From NCBI GenBank assembly GCA_002914805.1, contig JXTB01000038.1:70570-134569 (forward strand): a stretch of DNA of 64,000 nt, given 5' to 3'. The stretch comes from Parasponia andersonii. Lineage: Eukaryota; Streptophyta; Magnoliopsida; Rosales; Cannabaceae. Under the pieces are notes generated by a model. That model made no database searches. It saw only the letters and a program-made list of their open reading frames with translations, and was not told the origin of the DNA. Both the position numbers and the translations under genes were made by a program. Position 1 is the stretch's first letter. Each line of letters begins with the position of its first letter. Positions 57,541-64,000 of this stretch are shown piece after piece.

Positions 57541-58904
57541 TATATATATCTAAAGTGGAGGAGTTCTTTACCATTCGCTACTCTGCTTTTATTTTCAAAA
57601 AATTGTAACTTTTTTTTTTCCACTTTTTAATTGAGTGCTGTTACGTTTTTGCCCTTGATGCTAATGATAAAATCTATTTTTCTGTTATACTAAATTTCTA
57701 ATTGCATTTATGAGTTTAGTCTTGTTTATGTAAACAGATTGAATGCTGTTGTGATATTTTTGTACTGTTCCGGTCAAGAAAAAGAGAGAAAAAACTTAAA
57801 AGAAAAAAGAGAAGGAGCAATCTAAGAAAAAGAAAAAAAAAATTCAAGGATTCTTAATTTTTTAAATATATTTTTGTTTTTTTTTCTTTAATGCATTAAT
57901 TTATCTAGTGTCCTCTACTTATATGTTGCCATATGTTAAACTTTTATTGAATAATTTTTATATTATTTTTATGGAAGTCTTATTAAAAATACTTATGGTA
58001 CTTATTATGTCTTTTACACCATGTTTTCTTCATGTATAATCTACTAAGTTTATTGTTAACTTGCTCAAGTCTGCTTTTTACTTTCTTTACTGTATTTATT
58101 GTGCTGTAACTTACTTATCTTCTTTAAACAACTGTCTTTTTCATTTGGTACCTACTGTGCTTGTTTTCGAGCCTCCTTGATCATATTTATTATCCTTTTA
58201 CTTTATCCTTGTTCCTTATAAAATCTCTAACTGCTTATAGTTAGGCCAAAGAGCTTCTGTGTAAAATTCTTCAGGTATTATAACTCTCTACCGTACTCTA
58301 TTATATTGTGTTTTCCTAGTTTATGTGAGTAATGACTGTATTTTATTTTGATACTCATTAATGTACATTAGATGTTCTGTTCATGTACTGTAAATATTTA
58401 TGTGTTTGCTCTTTTAATTTATGTCATATATTTTTACAATGCTCTATTGTCTTAGTTATTAATCCACTCCTTTTGCTATATTCATTTTATTTGATTATTT
58501 AGTGCATACTAAAAAATATTTTGCTATTTTTTTTTGACATCTTTTTATTTAGTTTGTTTAGCTTTCAACTTTTTCTTGAGTTACTTTATCTAATCCTTTA
58601 ATTTTATCCTTATATTCTGTTAGTTGGGTTTGTTATTTAGTGAATCATCTAGGTTTAGTCTTCTGTTCTTTCCCTCTCTCCCCTGAAAAATGCTCACTTT
58701 TCCCTCCATTTGGGTTCTTCTCCTCTTTTATTTATCGTTATTTTACTACTTTGTAACTGTATTTTACCTCTCAATACATATCTGGTGATAATGATAATAT
58801 TTTCGATTTTTTGATCACGTAGAATTAGACATTAACTGCTCAGAACTTACTATGCATAATGGTTTTACATCTAGAATTAGAGTTTACACTGGTTGTTAGG
58901 TGGT

Positions 58905-59590
58905 GATTTCTTATATAAATTTGTTTGGGTTGTAAGTACTATTATGATTTCAATTTTAAGATCTTTTCCATAATTTATTACTAAGTCCATCCATTATTGC
59001 CTTTTTCTCTCGAGTTATATAACTTCAGTTAATTACGTTCTCTTTTGGCTAAAAAATTTGATTGGGTTTGTATTTAAGGATATGTTTGGGTTAGTTCTTC
59101 CGCTTACCTTGCTTGATTTTTTGTTTTTATCATGTGTGATGCATCCTAGTCATTCTTTCGTTTATTTCCTTTTCCTGCATCCCTTCTTCTCTTGCTCTTC
59201 TTCTTTCTCATCCTTATTCACTTGGTAGTAATTCGATTTGTCAGGTATGGATTTCTTATATAAATTTATTTGGGTTGTAAGTATTATTATGATCTTAATC
59301 TTAAGATCTTTTATATAATTTATGACTAAGTCCATCCATTTTTTCCTTCGTCTCTCAAGTTATATAACTTTAGTTAATTAAATTCTCTTCTTTTTGTTTA
59401 GCTAAAAGATTTGATTGGGTTTGTATTTAAGGGACATGTTTGGATTAGGTCTTCTACTTACCTTGCTTGGTCTTTTTTTTTTTTTTTCTTTCTTTTAATC
59501 ATGATGCATGTTGATCATTCTTTTGCTTATTTTATTTTCTTGCATTCTTTTTTTTTTTTGCTCTCATTCTTTCTCATCCTTATTCACTGG
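58905..59590. repeat. ~340-bp tandem sub-repeat (two units)
   Basis: GATTTCTTATATAAATTTGT at 58909 recurs at 59251, with the following order (TTAAGATCTTTT, AAGTCCATCCATT, TTGGCTAAAA, CTTGCTT, TCATCCTTATTCACT) kept in both units. Unit 1 of the large duplication has one such unit at 53358-53700 and then breaks off in the next. Confidence 0.75.
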
Positions 59591-60979
59591 TAGTATTTGG
59601 GCAATAATATGTTGTAATCCTGTGATTTTGTTTCTATTTTGTGGCCAATATAAATCTATATGGAAAATTTTTATATTTATTGATAATGTTTTGGATACTT
59701 ATTTAATTACCAGAAATGTTTTCCTCTTTTATGATAAATATGTGAGAACTATTTCTTAGGTAGTTAGATAAATACTTAAATACATTATCCTATAAATTTA
59801 CCGTATATTGATGATACATTCAAATATCTGAGTCAAATACTATATATACCTACATATCTAAGCACTCTGGTATTTTTATCGACTAAGAGAAGCAAGAAGA
59901 TCTTATTCTGTATAGAATAATATAGGAGAAAAAGATGATTGTAAATGATCTAATTGTAAATTCATTGACAACGAGTTTATTTTTAACACATATGTAATCA
60001 TTTATTTTACATGTATGAACCGATATTTTGTATATTTAAACTCAATGACTTTGATTTTGTGCATAGTGAAGATATTTTGTTTAACATTTGACTACAATAA
60101 TTAGTAATAAGGAGCCAAGGATATTGTCAAATTAAATAATTGATGTCTTAAATTATGGAATAGATGTTTCCTTTGAGTAAAAGAAAGAAAAGATTAAAAA
60201 CAGGTTTTAAAAAAAAAAAAAAAGAGAACAAAAAAAAAAAGAAAAGAAAATAAGCAAAATCCAGGAAAAAAAGTAAAAAAAGGAACAACAAAATCAAAAC
60301 TTTGGTGCTTCACAGTATACTGCACCAAGTTTTAATGATAAAATAAACAAACTTTGATTTTTCAAAAAATTAAAATATCACGTTTAACATTTAATTACAA
60401 TAACTCTGAATAACAAAATAAAACAAATTATTAGCTTACGTAATTAATACTTTACATTATGGATATAGAACATATAGTATCGAACGAAGTGAAAAAAATA
60501 TAGAAAGAAAAGGAAGAAAAAAAAAGGAAAAAAAGCGATATCAAAAACATAAAAATAGAATAAAAAAATGTCAAAGTGTATAAAAATTTGGAGAGATAAT
60601 ATATCACATCCATTCTTTTTTTTTTAATAATTAATTCGACTAATGAAACAAAAATATACCTAATTAAAATGATTCCTATCTTGCAGTATACGTATAAAAG
60701 AAATCAAATTTTCAACGAGAAACGAATAGATCAATAAATAAAAGATAATACAATAATATATATGAAATAAATTAAATTTTATTTGAGAAAGAAATAAATC
60801 AATAAATATAAAATAATATTAAGTATATAAAAGAAAAAGATTAACGCCTTTTAAATATTTGAGGGAAAAAAAATATAATTCTATAATTTTAATAATCTAA
60901 ATAAAATAAACAAATGAGAAATAATAAGAGTAATACAACCAAAAAATTAATACTATTCAAATACTTTAAACAAATGATG
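59591..60979. other. AT-rich intergenic stretch
   Basis: Homopurine runs (60210-60290, 60495-60530) and no coding sequence. ORFs rich in Phe and Leu here mirror poly-T. Confidence 0.5.
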
Positions 60980-62125
60980 TAAATTTATACTTTTAAGAAT
61001 CTAAGCCAAAATTATTTTGAAATTTAAAAAAAATAAAAAGAGAAATTATTGACTTATTTTGTACACCAATAAACAGGTATAGATACTTAAAATTAATATG
61101 TTTTAAATAAAAATATATGCTAAAAATATTTTTCCTCAAAAATTAGTTCCCCTAATTTAATGCTGTTAAAAAGAATAAAAAGGCTGAAAAAGTAAACTTT
61201 TATATTATAAAACTAATTTAATAATATAATGTCAAAAATAATAACAAAGTAAAATATAACATAAACAATAATTAAAAAAATAAAGTAATTTTAGCAATAT
61301 ATATATATAAAAATCTTAATATATGGATAAGATTAGTACGCTAATACTAAATATGAAAATTAAAAACAAAAAAAATACATAACTTGAATATCACTAAAAA
61401 AAATATAACTCCAAACAACTTAAAACACTGATATGACAATAAAAAAAACCAAGTACAACAACCATTTTATGGATAAATAATACTATTATATCGTCTTTAT
61501 AACAATATTTTCTTTTATTTTTTGAGTTAGATAGATAATAAATTAATAACAAAAAACTTATTTTACAACTTTAAAAAAAGAAAAAAAGCCATGAAATTTC
61601 AAATCTATTTTAATTGCTAATAAACAGAAATAAATAATTAAAATTAATATGTATTAGATAAAGATATACATCATAAACATATTTTCTCAATTTTTCTTTA
61701 TATTTTTCCTAATTTAGTCCTACTAAAAAAATATAAAAAGGAATGCAATAAACTTATATATATATAAAAATTAATATAATAATATAATCGTCCAAAAGAA
61801 TAACAAAGCAATATAATTTAAACAACAATTGGAGAAAAAAATACATTTGCTAATATATTTAAAAATATCATAGTATACATATAAGTTCATAACAATAATA
61901 CTAAATATATAAAAGCTAAAAATCATAAAAAAAGACCAAAACATAATTGAAAAATATGTTTGAAAAAAAATTATGAATGCTAATACTATAAATAATAGAA
62001 TAAAAAACAAAACAAAAATATATACATCAATTCTTTAATACATATGTAGTACTATTATATCACTTGATTAATAGTATTTTCTTTTATCTTTTCAGCCAGA
62101 TAAATAATAAAATAATGGTAAAAAA
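60980..62125. repeat. Tandem pair of ~565-bp very AT-rich repeats
   Basis: 60980-61558 and 61560-62125 share the ordered phrases AATAAACAG, AAATTAATATGT, AACTAATTTAATAATATAAT-like, AATAACAAAG, TACTATTATAT and TATTTTCTTTTAT. They have diverged strongly. Confidence 0.6.
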
Positions 62126-62129
62126 TATT

Positions 62130-64000
62130 TAGTCATCAAAATGCTAATATAAATGTGGTTATCATTGTCTTCTTAACGAAGACTCTAGAGGTAATAGTGA
62201 TAATATCTTTGATCAGTACCATAAAGAGTCCAGTGTGATGCCATACATTATCCATCGATCATGAATTACTTCAATATCGAACTTTGCAGATTGCGAAAGA
62301 AATTTTTTTCGCTCAATCGGACCATCAGTGTCGATCAACTTTAATATACAAAGTAATTTTCCTGTACACTTCAACTAAAAAATAAAAAAAATAAAAATTT
62401 CCATTACAAATTTGATTCCATATACAGTTTATCATATTTCATTTTTATTCAATCTCATATCATGGGCAATACAATCTCATATCATAGATAATATTAATAA
62501 ATATTATGATCTTGGCAATTGTTCTTGCATCTGTAAATATTGCAGCGCATTATTTTGGTCCAAAGAATCTACAAAAAAAAAATTATCCTCTAACATATAA
62601 CCTATGCTGTAAAGATACAAAAATTAAACTTCCTTGAGGAAAAAAGTTCTCCTCCTATATTAAACCACCTACTCAATTATTATGGAGGGCTTTTAAGTAC
62701 ATATTTCCGAAAAAATATTCAAACTTTTAATTTTATGTTTGCTTTTACATGGAACAAGATACAAGAAATTCAGAGGATCTATACATCTTTAAAATTAGCA
62801 GCCAAATGCATCATTTCATGGGATCACTATTACCAACAAATAGCAATCCACCAAGATTTTGTCAATTATACAAAACAAAATTAAAAATTGAATGTCAATA
62901 CTCTCATTTGATAATGCATCAAAAGAGTTGACAAAAATAATAATTGAAAGCTTAATTAAAATGCTTGATGAAAATAATAAATTAGTAAATGTTTTCTCAT
63001 CGTTAGAGACAAATATAATGAAAATAAAATCCTATCTATGAAACTAAGATTAATAGGGCGCCGACCTATAAATAATAATCAACATGAACTATCTACATCA
63101 AATGATATAAGAAGTCTAATTATTAGAGATATTAGTGAATATGAAGAAGGAAGAGATATTATAATCCAAGATAAAATAGATAATTTACAAAAAATCATAA
63201 AATTACATCCATGTTATATGGCCTTACAATATCTACTTTTATTTCCATACGAAGAAGATGACTATAGAACTAATTTAAATTAGAATACAAATAGACCTGG
63301 AAAATAACCTTAAACAAATAGAATACTTATGAGAGTATTTAATTGTTATGAATTGCAAGAACGTAAAAATGTAAATAATAGCTTGCTTAAAAGTGGAAGA
63401 CTTTTTTGCAATATTTAGTTGATGCATATGCTTCCGTTGAAAAAGATAGATTATATTATATCAGAAAAAGTCAAAACAACCTAAGATATGAAATTTATTA
63501 AGGTGTCCAAGATGTTGTTACAAGAGGAGATACCGATGTTAGAGTTATTGGTAAAAGAATTATTCTTCTATCTAGTCATACTAAAAATCCTAGATGTATG
63601 ATCCAAAATTATCAAGATGCAATGACAATATGTAGACAATACGGAAATCCTTACTTATTTATAACATTTATAGACAATCTTAAATGACCTGAAATTATAC
63701 GTGCCTTAAATAAAATTCCTGGACAAAAAATCAAGGACAGATCCGACATAATTGTAAGAATCTTTATGATGAAACTAAGTCAAATCTTATATATTATTAA
63801 GGTCGAGAAAATTTTTAGAACAATTATTGTAGGTAAGGCTACATTATTATTCTTAATTAAAACTAGCATCTATTTGTCTTTTCTTTGTTTTTTTCTACAC
63901 CTTATTTTTTTTCCTGCTTATTCCCTAATATAGATCTATATGTAGTGGAATTCTAAAAATGAGGTCTGGTGGCACATTTCAATTTAGAATTAGAGTAGTT
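62130..64000 (+). pseudogene. Helitron Rep/helicase gene, N-terminal part, decayed, runs off the window
   Basis: Plus-strand pieces in order: YYDLGNCSCICKYCSALFW (62495; Cys pattern of the Helitron zinc-finger-like region), ISSQMHHFMGSLLPTNSNPP (62790), KLRLIGRRPINNNQHELS (63041), then IIRDISEYEEGRDIIIQDK and LHPCYMALQYLLLFPYEEDD. The rest is TRGDTDVRVIGKRIILLSSH, NYQDAMTICRQYGNPYLFIT (63615) and IRALNKIPGQKIKDRSDIIV. This is the Helitron_like_N and start of the HUH Rep domain of plant Helitrons. Frame changes near 62930 and 63280, and stops such as a TGA in the expected NPKWPEI spot (63687), make it inactive. The HUH histidines and the helicase lie beyond 64000. A likely GTAGGTA donor is at 63830. 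Confidence 0.85.

Larger units (their letters stand above)
53758..59300. repeat. Unit 2 of the ~2.8 kb direct duplication, split by an insertion
   Basis: Starts in the middle of a ~340-bp sub-repeat (…ATTATTATGAT, then TCCTGGAAATTG at 53758). Without the 54361-57068 insert it is about the same length as unit 1 and gap-free. Confidence 0.85.

Noticed and set aside
59411..59759. Phe/Leu-rich ORFs as membrane proteins
   Set aside because: Translations of T-rich repeat DNA; not kept in the duplicated copy.
61771..62010. Minus-strand hydrophobic ORF
   Set aside because: Arises from A-rich tandem repeats and is not conserved between the two units.
1..64000. tRNA or rRNA genes
   Set aside because: I looked for tRNA-like B-box (GTTCGAATC) patterns and rRNA motifs and found none that I could support; scanning by eye may miss some.

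Overview
The window is nuclear DNA from a flowering plant, almost certainly a eudicot. The evidence is spliced genes with GT-AG (and some GC-AG) introns, plant-only families (NANA-type aspartic protease, DUF642 cell-wall protein, NLR and receptor-kinase remnants) and plant lineages of Ty3/gypsy, Ty1/copia, PIF/Harbinger, hAT, CACTA and Helitron elements. It is draft assembly: single N bases lie at 6576, 16784 and 50404, and an N gap fills 51714-52082. I could not fix the species.

Four genes look intact, and I could splice each into one open frame. They are a La-related protein 6 gene (plus strand, 20092-26878, 11 exons, 409 aa), a two-domain DUF642 secreted protein (minus, 33997-39186, 3 exons, 397 aa), prefoldin subunit 6 (plus, 41193-43925, 5 exons, 132 aa) and a NANA-like aspartic protease (minus, 47767-49822, 2 exons, 479 aa). 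They serve unrelated jobs (RNA binding, cell wall, cytosolic folding, proteolysis) and do not form a pathway.

Layout: 1-4000 is the 3' part of a decayed Ty3/gypsy element. 4.1-15.9 kb holds two broken copies of the LARP6 gene arranged head to head (copy A minus, copy B plus), with introns and flanks preserved, so they arose by segmental duplication. 16.6-17.4 kb is a copia fragment and 17.6-17.9 kb a frameshifted MraY-like fragment. A promoter and first exon typical of a translation-machinery gene (about 18.96-19.14 kb) sit directly upstream of the intact LARP6 gene. 28.2-31.8 kb is a PIF/Harbinger remnant with a minisatellite between its two ORFs, followed by a pair of diverged repeats and an RNase H-like fragment. 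33.9-43.9 kb carries the DUF642 and prefoldin genes, divergently arranged. 44.8-47.4 kb collects a gypsy integrase fragment, a retroelement 5' end, a kinase pseudogene and an NLR fragment. 47.8-49.8 kb is the aspartic protease. 50.97-59.3 kb is a direct duplication of a roughly 2.8 kb unit, the second copy split by a nested 2.7 kb retroelement insertion. 60-62 kb is extremely AT-rich, and 62.2-64 kb is the N-terminal part of a decayed Helitron Rep/helicase gene that runs off the window.

The most unusual structure is the LARP6 cluster: one intact gene plus a long inverted repeat made of its own paralogues, whose inversion junction falls beside an 18-bp palindrome still visible in the intact gene's upstream region. 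I see no clear sign of a wholly new biological system.
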